Of a stretch of DNA of 64,000 bases, positions 40,612-51,100 are shown in pieces. This DNA is from Dehalogenimonas lykanthroporepellens BL-DC-9 (GTDB lineage: Bacteria > Chloroflexota > Dehalococcoidia > Dehalococcoidales > Dehalococcoidaceae): positions 806,001 to 870,000 of the forward strand of contig CP002084.1 of the NCBI GenBank assembly GCA_000143165.1. The letters are read 5' to 3'. The notes under the pieces are model-generated. The model made no database searches. It was not told where the DNA came from and saw nothing but the letters and a program-made list of their open reading frames with translations. Both the position numbers and the translations under genes were made by a program. Each line of letters opens with the position of its first letter. Positions within the stretch are counted from its first letter, which is position 1.

Positions 40612-41730
40612 CTACCTTCTGATATCCGAATGTATCTGGATAAAATTAATGATGTCACTGCGCGTCAACAGTCCCGACACCCTTCCTTCTTCGATTACCG
40701 GCAACTGGTTGTAACCGCTTTCGGTCAATATCTGAAGCGCTTTCGACATATCGTCGTCAGGGTTCAGTGTGGATAACTTTTCAAGTGGAGTCATTATTTG
40801 TTCCACAGTCACAGACGACCCATCATGCAAAGAAATATGTTTCAAGTCGGCCAACGTTATCAATCCGACGAGTCGTCCTCCGATGACTACCGGCAAGGCT
40901 CTTTGACTATGTCTGGACATGGCGGCCAACGCCTGCTCTCCCGAAATCTCCGGCCCGACGTTGATCACCGCCTGATTGGCAACATCCCTGACTCTGACCC
41001 CGGAAATCACTTCCGACACGATAGTTTGTTGATAACTGGCTGTCGCCGCAGATGCCAGAAACCAACCGATCAGCGCCAACCATAATCCGCTGATGCCGAC
41101 TACGAAGGCTAGAGCAACACCACCGAAAATCATCATATAGGCCATAACCTGCCCGGAGCTCGCAGCAATACGGGTAGCCTGCTTTTCATTTTTCGTTAAC
41201 TGCCAGACAATAGCCTTGAAGACTCTGCCGCCGTCCAACGGAAACCCGGGTAACAGATTGAAGATACCCAATATAAGATTTACCTGGGCTAAATAAAGCA
41301 TGATAGCGGTTAACCCCCCGGACACCCCCCCCAGACCCGCATAGATAGTAAAAAATAAGCCGGCTAATCCGAAACTCACCATCGGACCGGTTACTGCCAT
41401 ACGAAATTCAGCTCCGGAGGATTGCGCTTCCCTGGTTATGTTGGCAGACCCACCGAAAAGAAACAGCGTGATATTACTGACAGGGATCCCGTTGCGCCGG
41501 GCGACGATGGAATGTCCGAGTTCGTGAGCCAGCACGGACAAAAACAGAGACAGACTGGCGACGATGCCAAGAATCCAATAACTGGTGACGCTCAACCCCG
41601 AGGTAATATCCGACTGGGGGAAATAAGCTACCGCTAGTGACCAGGAGAGAAATATCAGAATAAAAAACCAGGAATAATGGATTCTTATTTCTATTCCGAA
41701 AATTCGCCCCAGTACGAACGAAGCTTTCAC
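40612..41730 (-). CDS. Site-2 protease family (M50) intramembrane metalloprotease with CBS pair, copy B
   Basis: The 372-residue protein has about six transmembrane helices. The zinc-binding HELGH (69-73) and NLLPGFPLDGGRV form the active site. Two CBS domains lie in the C-terminal 125 residues (MSRHSQRALPVV, LTESGYNQLPVI). CBS domains usually bind adenylates and may gate proteolysis. The substrate is unknown. It starts 25 nt after the GreA fusion gene and is the last of four genes in one direction. Confidence 0.92.
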   Translation of the reverse strand: MKASFVLGRIFGIEIRIHYSWFFILIFLSWSLAVAYFPQSDITSGLSVTSYWILGIVASLSLFLSVLAHELGHSIVARRNGIPVSNITLFLFGGSANITREAQSSGAEFRMAVTGPMVSFGLAGLFFTIYAGLGGVSGGLTAIMLYLAQVNLILGIFNLLPGFPLDGGRVFKAIVWQLTKNEKQATRIAASSGQVMAYMMIFGGVALAFVVGISGLWLALIGWFLASAATASYQQTIVSEVISGVRVRDVANQAVINVGPEISGEQALAAMSRHSQRALPVVIGGRLVGLITLADLKHISLHDGSSVTVEQIMTPLEKLSTLNPDDDMSKALQILTESGYNQLPVIEEGRVSGLLTRSDIINFIQIHSDIRR

Positions 41731-41755
41731 TTCTACCTCCTTAACTTACGACTGA

Positions 41756-42571
41756 TTACTCGATAGAATTGATACAATATCGATTAGTACAGGCAGGAGC
41801 CACAACTTCAACTGTATCACCGATATAACGACCCATGATTGCTTTTCCTATGGGTGACGCAGGCGAAATACACCCGTTTTTCGGATCAACTTCGCGGGCT
41901 ATTACCAATTTGAATTTAGTCACCTGGCCACTGGCCAGATTAGTAACCGTCACCTGTCGACCTACTTCCACCTTCTTTTTACCTGACGTCATATGTTTTT
42001 CCTGGACGACGGCCTGTTTCAACATCATTTCCAATTCTGCTATTTTCCCGTCCAACTTGGCTTTTTCTTCCCTGGCGGCATGGTAAGGAGCATTCTCTTT
42101 CAGATCTTTGTCGGCGGCGGCTTTTTTTATTTCTTCGACAACTTCGACACGCTTGTCCTTAAGCCTCGCAACGTCGACTTCCATATCTTTCTTCTGTTCC
42201 AGTGTAATGGTTAACAATTCAACTTTTCGAGAACTTCTTGGTGGAGTATTACGATTGGAGGTCTTGATTTTAGGCTTGCGAATAACAAGAGCCGACGCCA
42301 GATTGGCCGGTATATGGCCTTGCCTGCTCAGATAATTCAGCAGTTCTTTGACCGCCTTGATTTTTTCCGCTCCGTCAGGATTACCGGAAAATCCTTTGGC
42401 AAAGTCTTCCAGTTTATGAGGGTTAAGTTGGCTAAGACTGGTTTTCGGTCCATACCAGCGAACAAAATTATTGATAACCATAGAAATACTTTCTTTTTTC
42501 CCAGCTGTTACCGAGTCCAGATAGCCAGCGGCGGCATCGTTAAGGGTTTCGATAGTTTCACTTGGCGACAT
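41756..42571 (-). CDS. GreA/GreB-type elongation factor fused to a recombinase-like core-binding domain
   Basis: Residues about 112-271 are a GreA: a helical hairpin with the acidic tip DLKENAPYHAAREEK (matching DLSENAEY), then the FKBP-like domain with VEVGRQVTV, SPIGKAIMGRYIGD and VEVVAP. GreA rescues backtracked RNA polymerase by transcript cleavage. Residues about 10-105 instead match the SAM-like core-binding domain of tyrosine recombinases (INNFVRWYG, LNPHKLEDFAK, LLNYLSRQGHIPANLASAL). No recombinase catalytic domain is present. Normal GreA is about 160 residues. The fusion may bring DNA binding to the factor (inference). It lies between two site-2 protease genes. Confidence 0.85.
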   Translation of the reverse strand: MSPSETIETLNDAAAGYLDSVTAGKKESISMVINNFVRWYGPKTSLSQLNPHKLEDFAKGFSGNPDGAEKIKAVKELLNYLSRQGHIPANLASALVIRKPKIKTSNRNTPPRSSRKVELLTITLEQKKDMEVDVARLKDKRVEVVEEIKKAAADKDLKENAPYHAAREEKAKLDGKIAELEMMLKQAVVQEKHMTSGKKKVEVGRQVTVTNLASGQVTKFKLVIAREVDPKNGCISPASPIGKAIMGRYIGDTVEVVAPACTNRYCINSIE

Positions 42572-42660
42572 TTTCTACTTTCTCCATTCTTATCAATCTG
42601 CGGCTAACCAAAATGTCAGCCTGATCTTTCGCAATATTAGTGAGAGCACTCCGAGAATGA

Positions 42661-43746
42661 TTACCGATCATTGACCAAGGCGATCATATCCTGCAGTATC
42701 ACCAGCCCTGTCAGATTGTCACCATCGTAATCTACAGTCACCACGTCCAATCCGCTCTCATTCATCAATCTGACAGTTTCCAGTAAATCCTGCTGGGATG
42801 AAACATTGGGTATTTTTTCCATCGGAATGATCTCGCCGGAGTTTCCATCTGAATTATCCTGGACTGTACCCGAGCCGATTAATATCCCGATTAATCGGCC
42901 CTGTTGTTCGACCAGCAGACAATCAACTCCCGGGGAGTTACCCGGATTCAAATTATTAACGGCCTCGTGTTCGACCCGGCGGCAGTTTTTCCGGACTAAA
43001 TCGCCCGCTAGGCGAGCTTTGAGCCACAACTGGAGTTCGAACTGCTGCCGGCTCGTTCTGGCAGTATACTCTAAAAAAAGACCTATAATGCCAAGCCACA
43101 CTCCGGCAATCCAGTCCTGATAAACTGCGATGAAAAACACCCCTGCCACAACTACACCCCATCCGACGATACGGCCAACGGTTATGGCTTTCCTGGTAAC
43201 CTCATTATAATCCCCTCGGACTTTCCACCAGATGGCGCGTATTACCCGGCCGCCATCCATAGGGAACCCGGGTAGCATATTGAAAGCGGCGATAATCAAG
43301 TTTATCTGAGCCAGCCAAAGAGCCATGGCCGCCAGGGTAATCATGTGAGACAGATAGAAATCATAAACGGCATAGAAGATAATTGCCAGAAGCAGACTGG
43401 CCATCGGGCCGGCAATAGCCATTTTGATTTCGGCACCGGCGGTCGGCGGGTCCCTGTCCAATTGTGCGGCCCCTCCGAAAATATTGAGGTTTATTTTTCG
43501 CACCGGAATTCCCTCGGCTTGCCCGACCAGGCTGTGAGCGAATTCATGAACGAGTACCGAACCGAAAAATAGCAATGCGGTAACCACGCTCATCACCCAG
43601 TAAGTCATGGTGGTTTCGCCGATTACCGCACTGGGAAAAACCTGCCAGACCAGAAAGATGGTCAGCAAAGCGAAGATCAGAAACCAGGAGTAATCAAGCC
43701 GTATCTGAATGCCGAACAATCTCCCTAAGGGAAAACCATTAGCCAA
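42661..43746 (-). CDS. Site-2 protease family (M50) intramembrane metalloprotease with CBS-like tail, copy A
   Basis: The 361-residue paralogue of the protease at 40612-41730 has HEFAH (67-71) and NMLPGFPMDGGRV, about six transmembrane helices, and a C-terminal CBS-like region (GVDCLLVEQQGRLIGIL and MNESGLDVVTVD). The first CBS copy appears degenerate. It is 23 nt behind thiC. Confidence 0.9.
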   Translation of the reverse strand: MANGFPLGRLFGIQIRLDYSWFLIFALLTIFLVWQVFPSAVIGETTMTYWVMSVVTALLFFGSVLVHEFAHSLVGQAEGIPVRKINLNIFGGAAQLDRDPPTAGAEIKMAIAGPMASLLLAIIFYAVYDFYLSHMITLAAMALWLAQINLIIAAFNMLPGFPMDGGRVIRAIWWKVRGDYNEVTRKAITVGRIVGWGVVVAGVFFIAVYQDWIAGVWLGIIGLFLEYTARTSRQQFELQLWLKARLAGDLVRKNCRRVEHEAVNNLNPGNSPGVDCLLVEQQGRLIGILIGSGTVQDNSDGNSGEIIPMEKIPNVSSQQDLLETVRLMNESGLDVVTVDYDGDNLTGLVILQDMIALVNDR

Positions 43747-43769
43747 CAGTTATCACCTCTTGATCTTTC

Positions 43770-45068
43770 TTAACAACGAGTCGTCTTTATACCCAGGTAT
43801 TTCTCAGCCATCTCCATAGCGCAGAATTCCCCACACATGGTACAGGTTCCTTCGGTGTGATGAGTTTCTCCGTGTCTGACTCGGGCTAACTCGGGATCGA
43901 TCGCAAGTGAGCTCTGGCTTGTCCAGTCCAGCCCCTTCCTGGCCTGAGCCATTTTGAGGTCCCAATCTCCGGCCCGACTGATGCCCTTGGCAATATCAGC
44001 CGCATGGCCGGCTATTCTTGAGGCAATCACTCCTTGTTTCACATCCTGAACGTCCGGAAGCGCCAGGTGCTCCGCCGGAGTAACGTAACACAGAAAATCA
44101 GCTCCATACATGGCCGCCATGGCACCACCGATGGCGGCGGTGATATGATCGTATCCAGGGGCTATATCGGTAACCAACGGCCCAAGAACATAAAAAGGGG
44201 CATTACGGCACAAGGATTTCTGTAACTCGATATTGGTTCTGATCTGGTTCATGGGAACATGGCCCGGCCCCTCGACCATTACCTGTACGCCGGCTTCCCT
44301 GGCGCGATCTACCAGTTCACCCAGTATCAACAATTCCTGTATCTGTGACCTGTCGGTGGCATCGGCCAGACACCCGGGACGCAACCCATCCCCGAGACTC
44401 AGGGTGACATCGAACCGATGACAGATTTCCAGCAATCGGTCAAACTGTTCATACAACGGGTTCTCGCAATCATGATAAGCCATCCATCCGGCCATCAACG
44501 CGCCACCCCTGGAAACGATATCGGCGACCCGTTTCTGTTTTTTCATGGTAGCGACCACATCCCGGGTAACACCACAATGAACGGTGATGAAATCAACGCC
44601 TTCCTCGGCTTGCCTTTCAATGACATCGAACAAGCCTTCAGCTGTCATTTCGATGATGGAACCGGCAATCTCTCTGGCTCTCACACCAGCCTCGTAAACC
44701 GGAACCGTTCCCAGAGGAACCACAGTGCGGGACAGGATAGTTTTTCGAATCGAGGGCAGGTCGCCGCCCGTTGACAGATCCATAATCGCGTCGACACCGA
44801 ACTTGACGGCAGTTTCCAGTTTGGCCAACTCCAACTCAATATCGTTCACTTCAGAGGAGGTGCCGATATTGGCATTCACCTTGGTACGCAATCCGGTACC
44901 AATGCCCCGAGCTTCCAGCCCCGGATGATTGACGTTAGCCGGTATTACCACAGTTCCGGCAAGAACTCCCTTGGCAATCATTTCGGGGGAGAGCAGTTCC
45001 TGCTCGGCGACGGCGCGAACCTGATCCGTGATAATTCCTTCACGGGCAAAGTTAATTTGTGTTGTCAT
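43770..45068 (-). CDS. thiC: Phosphomethylpyrimidine synthase
   Basis: The 432-residue radical SAM enzyme makes the pyrimidine of thiamine from aminoimidazole ribotide. Motifs: IPANVNHP near the N-terminus, [12 protein letters not shown], and the C-terminal cluster [13 protein letters not shown] (CX2CX4C). I found no TPP riboswitch in the 144-nt upstream region. It is followed closely by the site-2 protease gene. Confidence 0.97.
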   Translation of the reverse strand: MTTQINFAREGIITDQVRAVAEQELLSPEMIAKGVLAGTVVIPANVNHPGLEARGIGTGLRTKVNANIGTSSEVNDIELELAKLETAVKFGVDAIMDLSTGGDLPSIRKTILSRTVVPLGTVPVYEAGVRAREIAGSIIEMTAEGLFDVIERQAEEGVDFITVHCGVTRDVVATMKKQKRVADIVSRGGALMAGWMAYHDCENPLYEQFDRLLEICHRFDVTLSLGDGLRPGCLADATDRSQIQELLILGELVDRAREAGVQVMVEGPGHVPMNQIRTNIELQKSLCRNAPFYVLGPLVTDIAPGYDHITAAIGGAMAAMYGADFLCYVTPAEHLALPDVQDVKQGVIASRIAGHAADIAKGISRAGDWDLKMAQARKGLDWTSQSSLAIDPELARVRHGETHHTEGTCTMCGEFCAMEMAEKYLGIKTTRC

Positions 45069-45197
45069 TCATATTCCAGATAGTTATTCAATAACCGGCT
45101 ACCGGCCTCAACAGAGCGACGACAAGGTATATTCTGAATGGGATATAATACAACCCTGACCTTTAAGCATATCATAACCCGCTCTAGGTGAACAAAA

Positions 45198-45206
45198 TGA
45201 TATAAT
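45198..45206 (+). promoter_or_regulatory. Extended -10 box before rsmG (leaderless candidate)
   Basis: TG-A-TATAAT ends 6 nt before the rsmG ATG at 45213. The nearest purine-rich stretch (AGGTG) is more than 20 nt upstream, too far to act as a ribosome binding site. Confidence 0.55.
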
Positions 45207-45212
45207 CGATTC

Positions 45213-45932
45213 ATGAGCCAGACCTTGTCGCTTTTCGAAAACGGTTGCCTGAGCCTCGGTGTCCGCTTATCCGAAAGTCAGTCGACAAAATTTCAACGGT
45301 ACTTCGAACAACTGATCGAATGGAACGGGTATTTCAACCTGACATCCATCACCGAAAACGAGCAGGTTCAGACAAAGCATTTTCTCGATTCAATGAGCCT
45401 TATCATATCGGGGCTGGAATTCGAAGATAAGTCTCTCCTTGACGTCGGTTCGGGCGCCGGATTTCCCGGCATACCCCTCAAAATATTGTTCCCATCACTC
45501 AAATTAACTCTCCTGGAAGCCAGTTCCAAGAAATGCCATTTCCTGGAACATGTTACCAACATTCTCGAACTGAATGAAGTCAAGGTTTGCAACGAACGCG
45601 CTGAGGTGCAGGCTCATCAACCGGAATTTCGCGAAAATTTTGACTTGGTAGCCGCCAGAGCTCTGGCTTCTCTCGATGTTTTAGTAGAACTATGTCTTCC
45701 ATTCTGCGCTATCGGCGGTCATTTTGTCGCCATGAAAAGCGGTTCCGAACAGGAATTGCACGATGCCGGCAATAGTCTGGCTACCATGGGAGGGAAAATA
45801 TCCCAGGATATTGAGGTGAATCTGCCGGGCATCTCAGAGACTCGGCATTTGATTATCATAGACAAAATCAGTCGTACACCCGCCAAATATCCCCGCCGCC
45901 CGGGTATCCCACGGAAACGACCGGTGAGATGA
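45213..45932 (+). CDS. rsmG: 16S rRNA (guanine-527-N7) methyltransferase
   Basis: The 239-residue SAM-dependent enzyme has the RsmG motifs YFNLTSI, KHFLDSM, LDVGSGAGFPGIPLKI and LLEASSKKCHFLEH, and VAARALASLDVL. It methylates G527 of 16S rRNA. Separate from the usual gidA-parA cluster. Confidence 0.95.
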   Translation: MSQTLSLFENGCLSLGVRLSESQSTKFQRYFEQLIEWNGYFNLTSITENEQVQTKHFLDSMSLIISGLEFEDKSLLDVGSGAGFPGIPLKILFPSLKLTLLEASSKKCHFLEHVTNILELNEVKVCNERAEVQAHQPEFRENFDLVAARALASLDVLVELCLPFCAIGGHFVAMKSGSEQELHDAGNSLATMGGKISQDIEVNLPGISETRHLIIIDKISRTPAKYPRRPGIPRKRPVR

Positions 45933-46002
45933 TACGAGTCGGTTGCCTGTGGCAGACAACTGATTGTAGAATACCGATATAGCCTATCAACTGGAGGGCC
46001 TG

Positions 46003-47541
46003 GTGCCTAACCCGATTACAGACGATCTGTCAATTCTATTGGACATACTGCCCCCGGAAATCCGAGAGCCGCTTAACCAGCAGGAAGACCTTCAGCATTT
46101 GATAGAAGTAGTCATCGACCTGGGGCGCCCCCCCGAAGCCCGTTTTCTTCGCCGGGAAATCGTTTTACGGGCAGAAGAATCCAGCGAATCCGATATTGAA
46201 TATGTGGTCAATCGTATAGGTCAGTTCGGTGAAGATAACCGCGCCGGTATCGAACGGACGCTTCACCGCATTTCCGCCATCCGCAACCGAAAGGGCAGGG
46301 TAATCGGACTGACGGTTAGAGTCGGCAGAGCCGTTTACGGCACTATTAAAATCATCGATGATCTTATCCAGTCCGGCCAAAGCGTCCTGTTGATGGGTCG
46401 TCCGGGTGTCGGTAAAACCACCATGTTGCGAGAAACAGCCAGAGTGCTGGCAGACGACCTGAGAAAGCGGGTGGTGATAGTCGATACATCCAACGAAATC
46501 GCCGGCGACGGTGACATTCCCCATCCGGCTATCGGCAGGGCTAGGCGGATGCAGGTGAAATCCCCGGAGCGCCAGCACGCGGTAATGATTGAAGCTGTCG
46601 AAAACCACATGCCGGAAGTGGTTGTGATTGATGAAATCGGCACCGAACTCGAAGCTCAGGCGGCCAGAACCATCGCCGAGAGGGGTGTCCAACTGGTCGG
46701 CACCGCCCATGGTAATACTCTGGCCAATTTAATGCAAAACCCCACTCTGGCCGATTTGATAGGCGGTATTCAGGCAGTTACTCTGGGCGATGAGGAAGCG
46801 CGCCGGCGAGGCACCCAGAAGACTGTTCTGGAGAGAAAATCCCCCCCGACTTTCAATGTCGTTGTAGAAATTCAAGAGCGTGATCAGGTTGCTGTCCATC
46901 CGAACGTGTCAGTAACCGTTGACGCCATCCTTCGCGGTCTCCATCCGGAAACAGAAATCCGTTCGCTGGGAGATGACGGGCAGGTTCGTTCCCAGTTTAT
47001 TCAACTGGAAGCACACCCGCATCATAGCTGTACCGGTGAAGAAGCCAGCGAAAGCTCAATGACCGATTCTCCGGTATTGTATCTGTTCGGCATCAACCGC
47101 CATAGACTGGAACAGGCGGCTCAGGAACTGGGAATATCCCTGCACATAACCGAACGACTCGGCGACGCCGATATTCTGGTTACCTCACGGACATATTTCC
47201 GCCGGCGTCCCCAGAAAGTCAGGGACGCCGAAAACCGGGATATTCCGGTTTATGTAATGAAAAGCCATACCCCGGCTCAATTCCGGCAATTGCTGGGGAT
47301 TTTCACCTCTCAAAAATGGCCGTCTCAGCCAACCGAAAGCCCGATGACTACGGCCATGGAAGAAGCTCGGATTGCTGTCGACCAGGTGCATTCCGGCATC
47401 GAAAAAGTCGAACTCAGCCCTCAGAGCGCCTACATCCGTCGCCTTCAGCATATGCTGGTGGAGCGTAACAAACTGCATTCGGACAGCCAGGGCAGTGGGC
47501 CGGAAAGAAGAGTAAGTATTTATAAGAATGAAACAGGGTAA
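46003..47541 (+). CDS. AAA ATPase with C-terminal R3H domain (SpoIIIAA/Ycf45-like)
   Basis: The 512-residue protein has an N-terminal alpha-helical region, a P-loop ATPase core (LLMGRPGVGKTTMLRE, Walker B VVVIDEIGTELE, VQLVGTAHGNTL), a mid-region of unknown fold, and a C-terminal R3H domain (YIRRLQHML, then SGPERRVSIY) predicted to bind single-stranded nucleic acid. Its relative SpoIIIAA acts in sporulation, but this form is found in non-sporulating bacteria and plastids. Start GTG at 46003, 5 nt after GGAGG. It overlaps tmk by 14 bp. Confidence 0.9.
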   Translation: MPNPITDDLSILLDILPPEIREPLNQQEDLQHLIEVVIDLGRPPEARFLRREIVLRAEESSESDIEYVVNRIGQFGEDNRAGIERTLHRISAIRNRKGRVIGLTVRVGRAVYGTIKIIDDLIQSGQSVLLMGRPGVGKTTMLRETARVLADDLRKRVVIVDTSNEIAGDGDIPHPAIGRARRMQVKSPERQHAVMIEAVENHMPEVVVIDEIGTELEAQAARTIAERGVQLVGTAHGNTLANLMQNPTLADLIGGIQAVTLGDEEARRRGTQKTVLERKSPPTFNVVVEIQERDQVAVHPNVSVTVDAILRGLHPETEIRSLGDDGQVRSQFIQLEAHPHHSCTGEEASESSMTDSPVLYLFGINRHRLEQAAQELGISLHITERLGDADILVTSRTYFRRRPQKVRDAENRDIPVYVMKSHTPAQFRQLLGIFTSQKWPSQPTESPMTTAMEEARIAVDQVHSGIEKVELSPQSAYIRRLQHMLVERNKLHSDSQGSGPERRVSIYKNETG

Positions 47542-48151
47542 GTTTATCACCTTCGAAGGTTGCGAAGGTGCCGGTAAAAGCACCCAAGCCGGCCTATTGG
47601 CCGGAATGCTGGCATCGAACGGTATGAAAACCATACTTACCCGCGAGCCCGGTGGGACACCGCTGGGGGAAGAGATTTCCAGGTTGCTTAAATGGGGTAA
47701 AATTGGCGATATAGATGCTTTGTCTGAACTGCTTCTATTCAATGCTTCGAGAGCTGAACTGGTATTCACCGTTATTGAACCAGCCCTGAAGGCCGGTAAA
47801 ATCGTTATCTGTGACCGTTTCACCGATTCATCACTGGTTTACCAGGGAGGGGGCCGTGGCTTATCCACCGAGACCGTCATCCGGGTCAACGATATTGCTA
47901 CCCGAGGATTGAAACCGGATATGACCATATTGCTGGATATCCCGATTTCTACCGGCCAACACCGGAAAAGTAACTCGGTAGCCGATAGATTCGAACAGGA
48001 AGCCGACGAATTTCATAAAAGCGTTCGACAGTCATATCTGGCACTGGCGGAGGCAGACCCGGAACGATGGAAAGTCGTCAACGGCACACTCAGCCGGTCT
48101 GAAGTGACTGAAGCCGTTTGGAAACACGTCAAAGCTTTGTTGGAGATTTAA
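47528..48151 (+). CDS. tmk: Thymidylate kinase
   Basis: The 207-residue enzyme converts dTMP to dTDP. It has the P-loop FEGCEGAGKSTQ, the DR(F/Y) motif ICDRFTDSSLVYQGGGRGL, REPGGTPLGE and a lid region. Overlaps the ATPase gene by 14 bp and is probably translated with it. Confidence 0.96.
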   Translation: MKQGKFITFEGCEGAGKSTQAGLLAGMLASNGMKTILTREPGGTPLGEEISRLLKWGKIGDIDALSELLLFNASRAELVFTVIEPALKAGKIVICDRFTDSSLVYQGGGRGLSTETVIRVNDIATRGLKPDMTILLDIPISTGQHRKSNSVADRFEQEADEFHKSVRQSYLALAEADPERWKVVNGTLSRSEVTEAVWKHVKALLEI

Positions 48152-48193
48152 GCAATTCGTAAATCTCCCTATACTTCTTCGAAAGGCTGAAAA

Positions 48194-51100
48194 TTGAAAC
48201 AGAGTCCTCTTCTTACCTTACCGATACTTCTACTTGCCGGAGCCCTTATCTGGCTTTCGTCTTCCCCCATCGCCTATCACGCCGGCCCGGTCACGGGATT
48301 GTATATGATATCTGTTTCACCTGTACCAGGCGCGTTTTCTGCTCCAGCGGATTCCGCAATACAGGCATCGTTTTCAGAACCGGTAGCCTCCCAATCTCTG
48401 ACACCGGACAGCTTCAGAGTGCACGGTTCTCTGTCAGGGACCATTCCAGGAACATTTGGCGGAGGGGGAACATCCACTGTCACCTTTTTCCCTTCATCAG
48501 CCTTCTTACCGGGAGAAAGGGTTACCGTAACTATTACCGATACCCTTTCAGCTGTTTCCGGCAATGAACTATCTCCTACTTATACATGGCAATTTACCGT
48601 TTCCGCCAGCGCCGGGCCGGGTAGTTTTTCCATCAGCCAAGTGCTAGCCGCCACTGCCTATTCTTCTGTTTCCGTGGGCGACCTGAACAGGGACGGATAT
48701 GTCGATGCCGTTTTGTCAAAGAACGGTCAAAACGAAATCTGGCTCAACCAGGGGGACGGTACGCTGTCCCTTTACTGGACAGCGCCGGAAGCAGATGAAA
48801 CCAGGCGCACTGTGTTATTCGACCTTGACAACGACGGTGATCTGGATATCTACGTAGCCAATAAAGGCAATGACTTTATCTGGCTTAATCACGATAATGC
48901 CTCCTCATTTAACAACAATCAGACTTTCTCTTTCAATGATTCTACCGCCGCCGTTGCCAGTGATTTCGACAACGATGGTTTCATAGACATCTACGTTACC
49001 CGATATGGGAACAGCGACGTTCTCCTGATGAATGACGGTAATGGCGCCCTTCAAGCGACCGGCGCCATTCCAGGAGCCAGCACCAACAGTAATGGCGCGG
49101 TTATAGCTGATTTCAACAACGACGGCCTGTTGGATGTTTTCACAGCCATACAGGGTTACAATCAGGTTCTCCTGAATGAAGGCTCCGCTGTCTTCACACC
49201 CGGCTGGACTTCACCCAATTCAAGAATCAGTTACGCTCTCGATACCGGCGATTTTAACAGTGACGACAATATGGATGTACTGGTCGCCAACGGCAACACC
49301 CCCAATGAAATCTGGCTTGGCAACGGCGACGGCACCTTCGCCGACAGCGGTCAGTCTCTCGGGGGAAATATCTGGACAGCAGATATCGCGGCCGCCGATT
49401 TCAATGGTGATGGATTGCCTGATGTTTATCAGGCCAATGGTATCGTGCCCGGTCCCGACCAGGTATTATTTTCAGATTCTGGTGGAAACCTGGTGGATTC
49501 TGGCGCAGTATTCGACAGCAAAATCAGTACCGCTGTCGCGACCGCCGACTTCAACAACGACGGCTTCGTCGATTTCCTGGTTACTTCATCAGATGGCGCT
49601 GAACTGTGGCTGAATCTAACCGAAGGCATCAATATCACTTCACCTGTATCTTCAAGCACCTGGTTCATCGGGGATACCGAGCTGCTGACCTGGACCTCTT
49701 TCGGTTTCGACGGCGCTGTGGCTATTGAGATATCCCGGGACGGCGGAAACACCTGGGTAAGCATCGGGGCTGATGTCGATAATACCGGGACATTCGAATG
49801 GACGGTTGACGAACCGGAGAGCCCGACTGTCAGGTTCCGGATAACATCAGTAACGGATCAGTCCATGACGGCAGTCTCGGAGCAATTCACGATTTTATTC
49901 CCCGACCCGGTCGCTATGAATGATTCCTATCAGACAGAACAAGATACCGAACTGGCTGTTCCCTCCGATCAGGGGGTACTGGTCAACGATACCTTCGGCG
50001 GTTCCATGGACCTGTCCGCCTCATTGGTGACCGGGCCGGAAAACGGTTCGCTGGAGATTTATCCGAACGGTTCTTTCATCTATATTCCCGATGTAGGCTA
50101 CTTCGGTAATGATAGTTTCTCCTATTCAGCATCTGCCGGGGTTCAGGTATCTAATATCGCCAGTGTAGAGATTACGGTTATCGGCCATACGAACGTGCCA
50201 CCCATGGCTGTCGATGATACTTTTGTTACTCAGAAGAACCAGACACTGGCCATATCTGAAAATGAAGGCGTACTGGCAAACGACGCCGATGAGGAGAGCG
50301 AATCACTGTCGGCCAGCTTAATCACGGATGTAACTAATGGCGAGCTAAACTTCCAATCGGACGGAAGTTTTCAGTATATCCCGGCCGAAGGTTTTTCCGG
50401 CATCGACTCTTTCGTTTACAAAGCTAATGACGGCACCGACGATTCCAATCCGGCTACGGTTACCATTATGGTCGAGGATAATTCTCCGAAAATCACCGCC
50501 GAGCCAACCGATATTTTGATTGTGTATGGGGAAACGGGACAATTCACCTCTGAAGCCATCGGCGTTCCGGCACCTTCGATACAATGGCAACAAAGCCTTG
50601 ACCATGGTCAGACCTGGATCGATATCCCCGGCGCGGTTGACGGCACTCTGACTCTGTCACAGGCTGATGTCTCATGGACCGGACGGCAATATCGGAGTGT
50701 ATTCACCAACGAACACGGCAGTACCGCATCATCGGCCGCCAGACTGACGGTATCAGCCCGAACTGTCGTCGTCACCGCCGACCCGGTAAATAAGACCTAC
50801 GGTGAAGACGACCCGGTTTTAAGTTTTCAGATTTCGGTTGGGTCATTGGTGGCTGGTGATGCCTTCGATGGAGAACCGGGTAGAGAACCCGGAGAAGACA
50901 CAGGTGAGTACGTAATATATCAGGGCAGTCTATCGCTGTCGTCAAACTATGAACTGACATTCAAAGGGTCCACCCTGACCATCCTGCCCAAACCGGCTTC
51001 TGCTACACCTGATAATATCAGTAAATACGAGGGTGAACCGGACCCGGTTCTGACGGGGACCTTGAACGGTTTTCTGGAAAATGACGGCATTACAGCCGAG

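Noticed and set aside
45069-45212. TPP riboswitch in front of thiC
   Set aside because: The conserved CTGAGA and ACCTGATCTGG-like blocks are missing on the minus strand. Only a small GTTATT-G-AATAAC palindrome is visible.
46003-47541. Sporulation gene
   Set aside because: The SpoIIIAA-like ATPase with an R3H domain occurs in non-sporulating bacteria, and no other sporulation genes are present.
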